NCBI RefSeq assembly: GCF_000165425.1
Contig: NW_001799003.1
Location: 1 to 64,000 of the forward strand
Source: Paramecium tetraurelia
Taxonomy: Eukaryota > Ciliophora > Oligohymenophorea > Peniculida > Parameciidae
DNA length: 64,000 nucleotides
Reading direction: 5' to 3'
Shown: positions 1 through 13,794 of the stretch, piece by piece
Numbering within the stretch: position 1 is the first letter of the stretch
Layout of the letters: the number at the start of each line of letters is the position of its first letter
Program-made: the position numbers and the translations under genes
Notes under the pieces: model-generated
Told to the model about the DNA's origin: nothing
Database searches by the model: none
What the model saw: only the letters and a program-made list of their open reading frames with translations

Positions 1-24
1 TTTGGGGGCTGATGGCTCGCCCTA

Positions 25-292
25 CCCCAAACCCAACCCCAACCCCAAACCCAACCCCAAACCCAAACCCAAACCCAACCCCAACCCCAACCCCAACCCC
101 AACCCCAACCCCAACCCCAAAGCCGAACCCAACCCCAAACCGAGGCCCAACCCCAACCCCAACCCCAACCCCAACCCGAACCCCAAAGCCAGACCCCAAA
201 CCCAAACCCAAACCGGAACCCAAGCCCAAACCCAAACCCAAACCCAAAACCCAAACCCAAACCCAAAAGCCGACCCCGGACCCTAACCCAAA
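25..292. repeat. Paramecium-type telomeric tract (C4A2 / C3A3 mix)
   Basis: Tandem CCCCAA and CCCAAA units in irregular mixture run through this stretch, with scattered variants (AAAGCCG, GAGGCCC, CCCGAA, AACCGG). The C-rich strand is on plus, as expected for the left end of a chromosome. The G4T2/G3T3 mixture is typical of Paramecium macronuclear telomeres, unlike the pure G4T2 of Tetrahymena. Substitutions become more frequent away from the first 120 bases. The first 24 bases of the window are not telomeric. Confidence 0.93.
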
Positions 293-2088
293 CGCAAAGC
301 TGGGAAGGGGAATTTATCTCTAATATGGGTCTCGAAATATATTCGGTATAGATTATCAGTATATTGCCCATGTGCGTTTCTCTTATGAATTTGCTTGTGA
401 AGGTGACATTTGAGATAAAGAATTTGGAATTGTATTATAATAGAAAAATTAAGTAGTAGTATCGACAAATGGCGGTGACATCCGCGACCCAATTTCGAAA
501 GGATATAGTCTGGGTGTCCACCCATACTCTCGGAAACCGAATCTAATTGCTAATTAACTGTTTATTTCAATAAATGTGACAATTTCAAGTATAAGAATCT
601 TAAAATTTCTAATTATTACATGTCTTAACACTATTTTATCAGGCATACTATGATGGAGTATTAAGAGAATAAACTGTATAAAAACCATAAGTATATTTAT
701 ATTATTGAAGATATTTTCAAAAGCAATTCTTCAAGAATTTTTAATCATATTTAATTTTAATCTTAAAGAAGTAGTTCACTAGTTTAAGATCTTAGGTTTT
801 ATTATTCCCTTTTTCTATTTTGAATAACCTTTGTATCTAAAGTTAAAAAATAATAATATAGAGAATTTATTAAACAAGTTCCTATTTATAATGAAGGATA
901 GAAACTAAAATTAAATGTCGCCAAAATTGATGTATGCAATTTGAAAACTTTATATCACACTTGTTTTGCTTATATTTATGTTGATCACAATCAATTCGTA
1001 AATTTAGACCTAAATACCTTCAGTCAGGGTTTGAGAATCTATCTAAACAAAATTTGCATCCTTATTTTTCCTTATATTGCAGTTCGATGAAATCTATTTA
1101 TTATAAAAATCAAAATCCATATCATTTCCATTTCTCATTACTATAATATTCTCAATTCTGATTAGTCTTCAAAATTGTATATAAATAACAAATTAAAAGT
1201 GAATAATCCCCTATCTTACTTTTACTTGATCGAACCTTTGAGGGCATATTTAAGGGAAATACTTATTTCCTGAAAGTTTATTTAATTCTCAATAATCAAC
1301 AGTTTCATAAATTATATTATTAAATTATATGAAATATTTATTAATTTGATTAAAATCAAATTCACAAAACCGAAACCATGAATAGCTTTGCTTTGTTTTC
1401 AAAATTTAAAAACTTTTATTGGTAATTAAGCCAAAAAAGTTAAGCGAAAATTTAGGAAAACTAGGTTTGCAAAAATGATCTGCATTAACTATATTTAATA
1501 TGTAAAATTCGAACTTGTATATAATCATCAATAGATTAATGATTTGGAAATAAAGTGTAAATTTATAATCGAAGTATCTAATACAATAAGAGAGTTAAGG
1601 AAAAATTCCTTTTTGATTATTAATTAATAATTAAAATAAAACTTTAGAAATAACTGCAAATAGTGATTTATCTTTTTTCTCTTTCCTCAAATAAAATTAA
1701 GCCTCTTTATAACCTGGTTTATTACATACTTCAAACTAATAATTTTTATAAACATCTTTAAGATAATGAAAATTGTTCATATTTTAAAAAGGAGAAAAAA
1801 AAGTTTTCTGGTACCTAAATAAGTATACATCAAAGTTGAAATTCAATTTTAGAATTGCGCTCACCAATTAGGAGAAAAAAGAAAAAATTATGATCAGAGG
1901 GATCTTTATATAAATACATCAATAAATTCTTTGTTTTTCTACTTTATCAAATATTGTTATGTATCATCAATTAAAAATTTGACATCATAACTATTTACTA
2001 TTTAATTAGTAATTAATAAATTTGAATGTTGAGTATAAATAGACAAATATAATAGGAAAGAAATTAATATTTTTTTTATTTATTAATC
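293..2088. other. Subtelomeric gene-free stretch
   Basis: Very AT-rich sequence between the telomere and the first gene. Reading both strands with TGA as the only stop, I see no frame with convincing codon use, no family motif and no obvious repeat. Confidence 0.6.
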
Positions 2089-5000
2089 ATGGATTAATAA
2101 GCCAAGAGGATTAATACTTATCTTTTTATGAGTAATGCTGCTTCAGTTTATACATTGCGAAATTATATGTTAAAAAAATTTAAGTAACTGCTCAACAATC
2201 TTAGTCATGGTAAAATTTTGAAAAATGAGGCAAGTAATTTAGATTTGGAGCCTTGTATTAAATTAAGAGGTGGTGGGTGTTGTGGAACAAAAAAAATTCA
2301 TTCTGATATAACATATGGCAATTAAAATTTTGAAGAAAATTTTGCATCCAAATTATAAACTTATACTAATATCATTGTTGAAAAATCGTTAAACTTTCAG
2401 GATAAGATGAATCAAGAAGAAATCCTGGCTGCATTCTAGTGGTTTCACAATCACAAAGAGTAATTTAACATTATTTGTAAGGATGATGCTTTAAACTCGT
2501 AATTTTATGAACTTATAGAAAGGATTGTAGAATAATTGATGAAATAACTGATAATTTTTTTAAAACTCTCTGGGTTCCTATTCTATTTGCTACTCTAAAT
2601 TTGTAATGTTTTATTCAGAATAATATTTTCATATTAATCAAAGAATGAAGAAAGATATATGTAAGCGGAATTACATAAGAGATTTTTAGAATATATTTAA
2701 GAAATCGAATCTTAAATCTAAGTAGAATCGATTAATATTTGGTTTAATGGTGTAGATTTTGAGCTCAAGATGATTAAGACATGTATTGCTCATTGTAGGA
2801 CAAACTCTGAAAAAGGTAAGGAATTAGCCATATCTATTATGTCTGGATTGATCTCATCATTATCTTAATTAAAACCCAGTGATGAATTGATTGACTCTCT
2901 TATAGAAGGAGGTAAGTTTTTACTTTTAAATTTCTATAATAAACAAATCCAAAATCCTTTACAAATTTACGAGATATATTACTTTTTTGAAATTCTGAAA
3001 TGGTCAATAGTAAATCAATTAAAATAGGGCTATTCCGTTTAGAATATCATTAGGCAAATTCAAGATGGATACCAAAAGTATATAAAGCTTTCTAAGGATT
3101 GGATGATACATTATTGTTGGGTTAACTTAATATCTGATCTCATGTGCTATAGACCGATTGTTTAAAAGGATTAATTATCATAACTGATGTAAATTGGAAC
3201 TGCTAATCAAGAAAATTGGAATTAATTATTAAAGTAAAATTAAATAATTTTACTTCCTTATAATAAATTTGCTGGTAAACTAAAAATATTTGGAAACTAA
3301 AATTTTAAAGTTAAAAAATTTGCACCTTTAAAATTATTTTAAGAGTACTTGATTTAGAATTCAAGTGAGATTTAATTATTGCAAGATTATATCAACTTTA
3401 ATTTCAATTGCTAGGCAGATCAATAATTAAATGAAGAGGATCTATTTATCTAATAATTAACGAGTCAATCGAATTTAGAATTAATAAAGGATTTAAACAA
3501 TTATTTAGGATCTCAGAAAGACCAATTAATAAATAATTTCGAATCTGTAAAGTAATAAGTGCTTTAATATAACGCTTAACTCAAAAATAACAAGGTTATA
3601 GAAATCAAAATAATAAAACAGGACATCCATTTTTTAATGAAGTCATTCAAACAAACCAGCAATTTAATTTTATGCTTACTCTAAGAGATAAATTTATTGG
3701 TAAATAAGGAACTCCAAATCAATTCAATTTTCTAAACATTCTTAGAAAGTCTTAATACGATTAATGCCGAATAATTGAATAAAATAAAACAATAAACATT
3801 AACATTAATTTAAGAGATTGAAAATAAACATATAGCAGAGTTTATAGGAAATTTAGATTAGGTAACTGCATTTTGGATACATTTGTCTGAATATACGACA
3901 ATTTAGCACGAAGAATTAATTGAAGGGAACCTAGAATAGGATCAATCGCTTGAAATTTAACTTAATGAAACTATTTAAGTCTTTGCTACCTATTGTCTAA
4001 ACATAGATAAATTTCTGTTATAAGTATCAACTGTGAAGAGAAACTTCTTGAATATTCTAAAATAGCAAAACTACAAAGATTTTTTAAAAGCCCCAATTTC
4101 TCAAAGACATATAGCTGAGGAGATAATCAGGATTTTGTATTCAAAGCTGATAGTGAAATTGGTTAATAAAGTTTAAGGATATTTCTAAAACATGGAAAAG
4201 GTGAAATCAAAAATTGAGGAAGTATAAGATATTCGAAAAGTTCTCAAAATCATTTATACCAGTTTAAATATTCATAAGGGAATAAAAATGATGCTTTGTG
4301 TCCATCAAAAAAAACTGAATACAATATTCCCATAATTTTAAGGGATTTTTTCAAGTAAAGGAGTTCAAGAAGCTGATGGAGAATAATAAAATTAAACAGA
4401 TATCAATGAATAAATTAGAGCATTAATTCTTGACAAGAAAGAGAAGTTATAAATTTTATTTAATAAATATTAAAACACAGAATTCACAAAGGAGCAATAA
4501 AATGATTTTAATAATCTATCATATCAAATTTATAGGGAAATAAACGATATAAAAAAATAGAATTGGAAGGAGCAAATATAAGAACCACTTATATTATTGT
4601 TCTAGGAGGTTAGAATTAAATTAGAAATATTTGGGTTGGTTTAGAAGGAGAGAAATATTATATAATAAGAAATTTTAAAATTGCTGGATAGCTATCTTTA
4701 AGAAATAAATTAAGAAGAAAAGACAGAGGAATTATAATCGTGTTCAAGGGATCCTTAATTACCTTCTTCTAGATAAGAATTACTAAAATTAAATTTAGGA
4801 GATTTGATTGAGTGTGAAAAGTTCATCAAAACATTAGAAGGCTTAATTATGAAATCTCAAAAGCTAAAGAGGATATTCAAATCAAATCTAATTGAAGCTG
4901 CTACTTACAATTAATCAACAAATGTATAGTTATTGAATAAATTAAAAAGTGTATATACATAAAGTTTATATCAAATAATAAGTGATATATCTCAATAAAC

Positions 5001-8000
5001 TCTATAGTTTTGTCAGTAGATAAATAGGAATGAATAAATGATTTTTAGTGAGAATTTTATTGCAAAACTCCAAAAATAACCTTAAATTTAGCAAGTTCAT
5101 GTAAGGATTTAAATATTAAATTTTAATACTCTTTGCATTGAAGATTAAGCTCCATAAAATTAGGATAGAAAAGATGATATAATCTCAACTATGTTTAAGG
5201 AGTTAAAAAAGAGCACCAAGACAAATTAAGAAGTAAGTATTTTTGATATGTTTTAAAATTCTTCATATAAAGCTAGGGAAATCCTTGTATTTAATTTGAT
5301 AAAGATGTAATCCGTAGTTCAAGAAGAAATAATATAAGAGTTTTGCGAAAATTTATTAAAATAAATTTGGATAATTGAAAAACATCCTAGTGTTAGAAGC
5401 TTACTGAAAAATGAGGAAATGATTGTGATGTAGAAGAAACTATTTTCAAAAGATTTACAAAATTTCTCAAATAAGTTAAAAACAGAAATGCAAAATAGAT
5501 TCAAATAAATTGAACAACTTGAAACTCAAATTCTTCTTAGCGATAATTAAGAAGAAATAAAGTTGTAGCTTCAACAAGAATATGAGAATTTTGAAATATA
5601 TTTAGATAATATTACGGATATGTCACAAAGATTAGATATTAGTTTAATGTTTTTAAGAGAAATTAGTAAGGATTTGAAAAACATAAAATCATCAATAGAT
5701 AAGGTATTAACTAGCATAAAAAGTGTGGAGGATGATATAAGAAGATTGAGAGGGAAGAACTTTATGGAATTACTGAGCATGCGAAAATAAAAGGTTTTAA
5801 AATAAAAATAAGAGAATGAACTTGATTAAATTCACATATAGGTTACAACACAAGATTACGATCCTATTTCTGGAAATAAAAAAACGAACAGTAAAGGGGA
5901 GTTCATCACATTCTTAATAAAGAATTAATATGATAATTTTGATGGGGAAGTGAATGAATTTTTATGGAGTGACTAAGAAAAGCAAAAAGATGTTATGTTA
6001 ATAAAAGGGAAAGCAGGTTCTGGTAAGAGTAGAGCTGCACGTAATATCGAAGAATTTATATGGATTTGCGATTCAATAAAACCAAATTGGATCCCTATTT
6101 ATTTATCTCTTCCATCCTTAAAAGACCCACATCATAATTTGATAGATTAGGCTCTTGAATCTGAAATTTACAACTTTGATAATATACAAATAAGAGAGTT
6201 CAAGGATGCTGTCATCAATGGAAACTTAAAGATTGTAGTGATTCTTGAAAGTTATGACGAAATGAAAATTGATTGCATTGGAACTAATCTTTATCATACA
6301 AATAGATTGGTTTAAGATCTTAATCTTTAGGCATCAGGACAAACAGTTAAAATGATTATAACGACAAGAGAAGAAATTTTGAATTAAATAGGATATTAAA
6401 CATGGTTTTATGGTCAAAGCATAGAAACACTTAAAGAAATTGAGATATTGCCTTTTAGTTAGGAACAGAGTTCACAATATATAAAAATATATGCTGAAAT
6501 AAGTGTTAAGAGAACTATTAAAAGATTTTATGAGTTTCTCAAATAATTGAAAGGTTAAGTAATTTCACTAGATGAGTTTAAGTAAATATGGAGTTAAATA
6601 GAGAATACAATTAATTCAATTATAATGTAGAAATAAAATTCTGAAGTGTTGTTTTAGACATAGGATGTGGATAAATTGATATTAAAGATTTAAGCAGTAG
6701 AGTTTTTTAATTTTATAAAATCAAATTAGATGGTATCATTAAAAAAGGAGTTATTGTAACTTTGGGGAGAGTAGAAATTCTCTTAAGTAATTAATAACGT
6801 CAACATCAATCATCTACTGACAACTCCATTTATGATGGAAATAATTGTTTATGTGTTACCTAAAATGTCATAATTTTTCTCGCAATCTAACTTAATAAGA
6901 GATTTACTAAAGAAAAATTTTATGGTTTTGAAAAGAGAGGCTAAGAAATCAGAGGTAGTGATTGAAGAATATTAAACAAGGTAAAATAAGAATTCAGAAG
7001 ATTTGAATCAATTAAATGTAAAGAAAGAGAAAAAAAATTTAGAATCAGAAATACTGGAATAATTTAATTTAATTATGGAAGACTTGGACAGTTAAAACTT
7101 TTTCGAGTAGTTTTCTATAGCCAACTCTCTAGAATATATCAATAATAATACTATCTTTTCAAGCAGATTTTTTAAAGTGAGGTATGATGCAAATTTTATT
7201 GTTTCAGCCTTTAGGTTAAACTAATTTACTGCTTTCGATTTTTATGAAATATTTGTTAACTTTTATCATAATTAACAATTACAAAAATTGAAGGACTTGG
7301 GAAAAAGTATAAAACTAGAAAGTGTTCTATTGGACTTATAAGATTTTTCAATATTTTTAGCTATAGATATGTCTCAGAGATAAATTACCCAAGTGAATTA
7401 TAAATCAAAAGGGAAACTATACATTAAGTAAGCTGAGGAAGAAAGGAAAGTTGAGGTCTCTTGGGAAGACTCATATTTCAGTGATAATTAAGATGATTTT
7501 GAGTACAAGACTCTATTACGCAAGTGTATGTTGATTAATTCAAAGGGCAGTATATATTCATTTAATCATAAATCCATTTAAGAGTTTTTTGTTGCCAAAT
7601 ACATCTTAAACTTGATTGAGAGACTCTTCAACAATGAATCACAAAGTGTGGATCAAACTGTGTTATAAAGCAGTAGTTTTAATAAGGATTAATTCAACCT
7701 ATCTTTGGATCATTACTCTGGAACTTTGGAAATATTAAAACCTAAATTGAAATAGATCGGAGAGATTAAACAGAAATTAATTCAGATAATCTAATTGTCA
7801 AAGATTGAATCTAAGAAAAAATTTTTAAGGTCAGCTTCAAATTCACTCTACATTATAAGTTCATTGAGGGAGCATTTTGATGGCATCGATTTTAGTAACA
7901 TCTAGATAGAGGATACTAAATTGAATGGCATAAGTTTCTATTAGTGTAATTTAAACAATACCTGCTTTAATAACGTTTCAATTGATTCATGTAATTTTAA

Positions 8001-11000
8001 TTGTGCAAAAATATAGAATGCTGTTTGGGAAAAACTGATTTGCAAAGAGAAACCCTCATTATCAGGTCACAACTCGAAGATAACTTAGGTTGTGTTTAGT
8101 GATGATGGAACCACCTTATTATCAGGTAGTTAGGATGGAACTCTTAATATCTGGTAGGTTTATGCTGACGAAGAGCCAAAGAGAGCAGACCTTCCAAATA
8201 ATGATAAATTAATTACAATATCGAAGGGTAAAAATTTGCTTGCCTGTCTCTCAGAGAATAATGTATATTTCTATAATCCACATAATTTGACGTAATTGAG
8301 ATTTGAAGCTTTGGTTAATGATAATTACGGTGATGTTATTTTGTCTCCAAACGATGAATGGTTAGCCGCATAGGTGAAATAAGGACAGGTACACTTATGG
8401 AAAATTGAAAATCTCGAAAAACCAATATAAAATTAAAGATACATTTCTAAGGAAAATGATAAGGGATAAATTAATTGCATTGCAATTTCTTCTAATTATT
8501 AACTCTTAGCAACATGTGGTAAGCAAATAACTCTATGGAATTGTAATAAAATATCAGACATTCAGGAAATTGCAGAGCTTCCAGCATAATCCAAGAATAT
8601 TTTCGGAGTTGCTTTTTCAAAAGATAATGAAATCTTAGTAACTGGGGGAGAAAATAAATAGCTTAAATTTTGGAACATTAAAGATTTAACTAATGTTTAG
8701 CTGCTTTATTCATTTGATTAATAAGAGATCATAATGCAAGTATCTTATTCATATGATGGAAAAATGCTAGCTGCAAGAACCTAATCATCAATTAAATTGT
8801 ATGAGGTTGACAAGCTGCTAGAATAATAGGACTTTTTTAAATTACTTCCTCAATGTCATTTTAAGATAATTGAGATATCTTCTGATTGCTAGATATTAAC
8901 TTCTGCTGAATATTAAACATCTTATTAAAATAACAGCAAAGCTAAAATATATGTTTGGGATATTAAAAACTTTCATTAAATTTAAATGATTCATACATTA
9001 GAGGAACACACTTAAAATATTTTATGTTTAAAAATTACAAATGATAACAAAGTTTTAGGTTCAAGTAGCGTAGATCAGACTATTTGTTTATGGGATTTAA
9101 CCAAATACAGCTTAATTATAAAATTAGAAGCACACACTAAAAAGGTCTCTAATATTGCTTTTTCATTTGATGGCAGATAAATGGTATCTAACGGTGATGA
9201 TAAAACAATCATTTTTTGGGATATCACCAAAATAGATTAGCCTCAAATTTAAACGAAAATATAATAATCAACGGATACAAAAATCATTGCTTTTTGTCCA
9301 TTCAAATCAATTATGGTGTCATTAGCAGGTCCAACTTCAAAAGGGATCCAATTTTGGAATACAGTTGAATTTACACAAATTCCTTTCGAACCAATCTTAG
9401 ATTATTTCTTAGATGTAAGTTTTCGGAAAGATGGTAATGCTATGGTTACATTGAGTAAGAATATTGGAATAAGGATTTGGAAAATAAATGAACAATCCTT
9501 CTAAATTGAGAAGAAAATTCCTCTAATAAATCTTTAATATTTACAAAGAGGGTTTTATTTAGATGATGAAAACTTTATAATACAGAATAATATTGACGTG
9601 ATTCAATTGTAAATTCAAAATGAAGAAATCAAATACACTTCTAAATTACTTTTCTCTCGGAATGCCTATGGAATGTCAGTAGCATCAAATTCTAAGTTTG
9701 TTGTAATTGGAAGCATAAAAGGTCTTGAGATTGTGGTTAGGGAAAATCAGAATAGTCCAAATTAAATTTCTTCAGAAAGCAACATTTAATACAGAGGCTT
9801 TTAATTTTCTCTTGATTCCTCTCTTATTTCTGCAGTATTTGAGAAAGGATTTGTTATTTAAAATATCGAAACCAAGTAAAGAGTAAAGAATTTTGAAGAA
9901 AAGAATAATTGCTTATCTGTTGGTTTTGTTAGCAATGAAAGAGTGATTGTTGGAACAGATACACTTGGAGGATAACTAATTTTATACGACATCAAAGATT
10001 GGTAATAAATAACAAAGTTGTCGGTCATCTAATTACCTAGATCCCCTTATAAAATCACTTTTTTAGAATAGAGACAATAAATTTGTGTATATAGTTATTA
10101 CCATATCATTTTACTCAATTTATAAAAATTAGACTTAATCTAATTGATTTAGATTAATAAAGGTAAAAAATCAGGAGAAGCTATTTTCAATTCGGATTAG
10201 TCATTTTTTGGTGTGGGTTTAGATAATCGTATTTATTTTCAATCTTTATCAGATATACTTATTTTGGATAAAATTTTTACATTAACCCAACCGAATTATT
10301 TGTATAAAAACTTTTCATAGAATAGTGAGTTTTTTTCGGCTATCTCAAAAGATTCAATATATTATTAATATGAATTAAATAAAAACTAGATTGCCAAATA
10401 AACTAATCTGAATTTAGCAAATTTGGAATTTGCTACTTTAAATCCCTAAGAATCGCAATTGGTTGCAATTCAGAATGCGCCGAATTAAAAATGGCGATAA
10501 AAATTATCGATGATTGACCTTGAAACGTAAAAAACAATATCATGCTTTGAAGAGATCGATGAAGAAAAATTTGTATGCTTAAAAGCGATCTTTTCTGAAG
10601 ATGGCTTAAATTTTGTATCATGCTATTTAGACTTAACAATTAAATTGTGGGATGCTAAATCTTGCAAATTGTTATCCATGTTTAAAAGTGATACTGCTAG
10701 CATTGATTTTCTTAGAATATCTTCAAAAGGGATATTAGCTTAGACAAGCAAAGAAGTCATAAAGTTGTGGAACTTGATAGCATTAAAACAGTAATAATTT
10801 GAAATGGATGGTCACACTGATTCAGTTAATTAATTGTGTATCTCCTCAGATGGTTTCTAATTGGTTACAGGATCTAATGTTGAAATCATAAGGTGGGATT
10901 TGATAGAACTAAGAAAAATTGATGTATTATTAACAGGTAAAAGACTTCCATCGTCATTTTGTTTTTCTACTAACTGTTAATATTTTGCTGCTCAAGATGA

Positions 11001-12546
11001 TAAACAATTAATCCACATATGGAAATTAAATACAAAATTCATGATTGAAAATCATTATCAATAATTTTGTATTATTTAAGACAAAGTTGCTTTTAGTTTA
11101 GATCAAACACAACTTATATGGAAGCATAGTAATTCATAAATATTCATCTTGAATTTAGAGCAGGTATTTAGATCAAAATAACTAATATCATAACCTAGAT
11201 TTAGTCCTGAATCAAGGTCAATTACGATTAATTCAAATATTCTTGTAAAAACAAATCCATTTGAATTAATTTTAACAAGCAATAACTCTGAATTAAAGAA
11301 TGAAGATATGGTGGGAATATAAGTTAGTTAAACAACAACAATTGCCATATGTCATGTTAATTAGAGATTAGCTCTTGAAGATCAAAATTAATCAATCATC
11401 ATATGGTCACTAGAAAGAAAATAGACAGAATCTATTTTGCAGCATTCCTCTTTGAAAAATAATAAAATTTTATCAATGGCCTTTTCTGGGAATGGTTAGA
11501 TTTTGTACTCTTGCCATACGAATGAAGTAATCAAATATTGGAATGTAACTGATAAATTTGCTTTGATTAAATCAGAAGAACTTAAAACTGTAAATAATGT
11601 TGATAGAAAAATATTACTTTTGTACATATTCCCACTGAAAGAAGAGGAATTCATAGCTGTATGGTATGAAGAAAGTTAAGTTTGGGTGGATGCTTAGGTA
11701 AATCAGATTGTGGTTTAAACCAAAGAAGTTGTAGTATTGGATGAAGCTATCAACTATCCTTTATCATCATCAAACTTCATAGCTGGGTATAATGAAGCCA
11801 AGAATTTAGTCGCAGTCTAATATAAGGCTAATCTAAAGATATATGATGTATCATAGTAAAAAGCAAAAGTTATTGTAGTTTTGGAAGGTAATTATCTTGA
11901 AAAATAGCCTCGTTCTTCAATACTCCAATTTTCAGAAGATGGGAATCACTTACTAGCATTAGGAATTAATCATACCCTAAGGTTTTGGGATATTTCTGAT
12001 TAAAATAAGATTGTGTAAAAAATTAATTAGTCAAAATTAGTTGAAACACTTGCCTTTGCTTTTATAAACTCATCAACAATCAGGATTTTTAGTAAATCTG
12101 GGGAAATAATTGATGAAAACATTTCTGAATATACATAAACAGGAGTAATCGAAGAGGGTACTTAATTTGATTTTGATAAAGCAAACATTTAATTAGGAGT
12201 ATATTTTTTTTTTGGAAAGTTTGATCAAAGAACTTTATATATTATGGATGCTTAAACTAATGAAATAAAATATACTTTGAATTAGTTTAGTTCTCAAATT
12301 AAATAGTTATAATTTGCATCATCTGGAGAAAAATTCATACTTGGTATGGAAGATGGGTCAATTTTGTTATATATGATTGATTCTAAAACATTAAAAAATT
12401 ATGAAAACCCAATTTGCTATTATACGTTTGCAAAAAGTCCTCTCTTGTAGGCCAGTTGCTGTAACATTTAATAATCAAGATTTCAAACTATTGAAAATGA
12501 AAATTTTGAAAAGCTATTATTGACTGAAAAGGGAGCTATCAAATGA
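2089..12546 (+). CDS. Giant NACHT NTPase / WD40 repeat (STAND-type) protein
   Basis: One table-6 frame of 3,486 codons without a TGA runs from ATG at 2089 to TGA at 12544-12546; no intron is needed. The first 1,270 residues are Gln/Asn/Lys-rich and match no family I recognise, with a strongly hydrophobic segment near residues 153-182. A NACHT-type P-loop domain follows: Walker A GKAGSGKS at about 1307-1314 and Walker B VVILESYDE at about 1383-1391. Residues of about 1930-1980 form pentapeptide-like repeats. From about 1990 to 3400 there are many degenerate WD40 repeats with GSxD and xLW motifs. This layout is that of STAND signalling ATPases, in which WD40 propellers sense and nucleotide binding switches oligomerisation; the effector role of the N-terminus is unknown. 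It is the first gene from the telomere, followed by a WD40 pseudogene. Function is inferred only. Confidence 0.9.
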
Positions 12547-13794
12547 ATATGTTATTTAAGTAATATATATTATATTAATTGAATAATTTGCATTTATAAT
12601 TACTATTTATCATTATTGTTAGTCAAAATCTTATTTTTTCCTATAATTCAGCTAGAAAATGCTAATAATGAAAATTTAGTACATAGGATGTTACCTGAAT
12701 GTATTTAGATTATAAATTAATCATAAATGTATCTTTTAAAAAGGATGTTACTTCCAGCTCCGAAATGGAAGGTATTCTAAATGTTTGAGACTAAGCTCAA
12801 TATTTATTATAATATAGAAACTAAACATTGATTCTTTGATTTCGAAAGTCAATTTACAGGTTCTAAACTCTCCTTGGAGTCGGAGAGCTAATAATCTTTT
12901 CCGTTTTTTTTCGCTCTTCTCCCGATAAGATAAAATCTTAACTATTCCTATTATTTTTTCTTCTATTGTGGATTCCTGTGGTGTTTACTTTTCCGCAACT
13001 TATATAATTTTTCTTCCCTCTGATGCTTCAATGTAAAGGGATCAATCTTGTTATATTAATTGAATTTCTCTTCTTTCCAGCAATTCTTATAAATACTTAT
13101 ATAAGAAGTAGTAAGTTGGCGATTTACTGGTTGATGACGAAGGGAACTTTTCCTAATTTTGTATAAACATCCTACAAGATAACATCTCCATTAGGGTCTT
13201 TATATCCATTTTGATAAATTCTGATTTTGTAAACTGATTAATTTCAAATTATCCTAAAATCTTATAAAAACTTTTTCGAAAAACACTCTTGCCAATGTAG
13301 CAAATATGTTCTGAATAGAAAATTTATTAAAATTATCCTGGAAATCTAATCATTTTTTGTAGTTCTTCGGAACAAATAATCATCACTCTAATAATATTTC
13401 TTTAACACTACCCCTTCCAAAGCATAATTTAAAAACAAATTATTTATTTGAAGTTAAATAAAAATGAACCAAACTTCTGTGTATTAATTCAATTTCTAAT
13501 TCTAAAGAAACTAGTAAATTATAAGATAGTATCCCTTAATAATTTCATTATGATGATTTGATTTTTCAAATGTTCTTCTTTAATCTTTGATTGTCATCTA
13601 AATTAGTTTAAAATTAGAAGATTGAAATCTCTTTATATATAATGTTTAAATTCAATTATAATAAGGATTTATGACATATTCCAAAGGAACCATAATAGGT
13701 AATCTATCTTTAATCTACATATGTTATATTCTACCTTAATTGCAATCATCTTCAATTTGTTTTGAAATATTTAAATTAAGGATTCATCTCAGAT
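12547..13794. other. Intergenic, with a weak minus-strand coding remnant
   Basis: No intact gene. On the minus strand, about 13310 down to TGA at 12849-12851, a frame joined by a possible 32-nt intron reads as a basic, Gln/Lys-rich C-terminus containing DPFTLKHQREEKLYKLRK. Upstream parts need frame changes. It may be a decayed or misassembled gene; I do not recognise the family. The rest of the interval is AT-rich and featureless. Confidence 0.3.

Noticed and set aside
2..323. Overlapping Pro/Asn/Lys-rich ORFs across the telomere
   Set aside because: They are translations of telomeric repeats in several frames, not genes.
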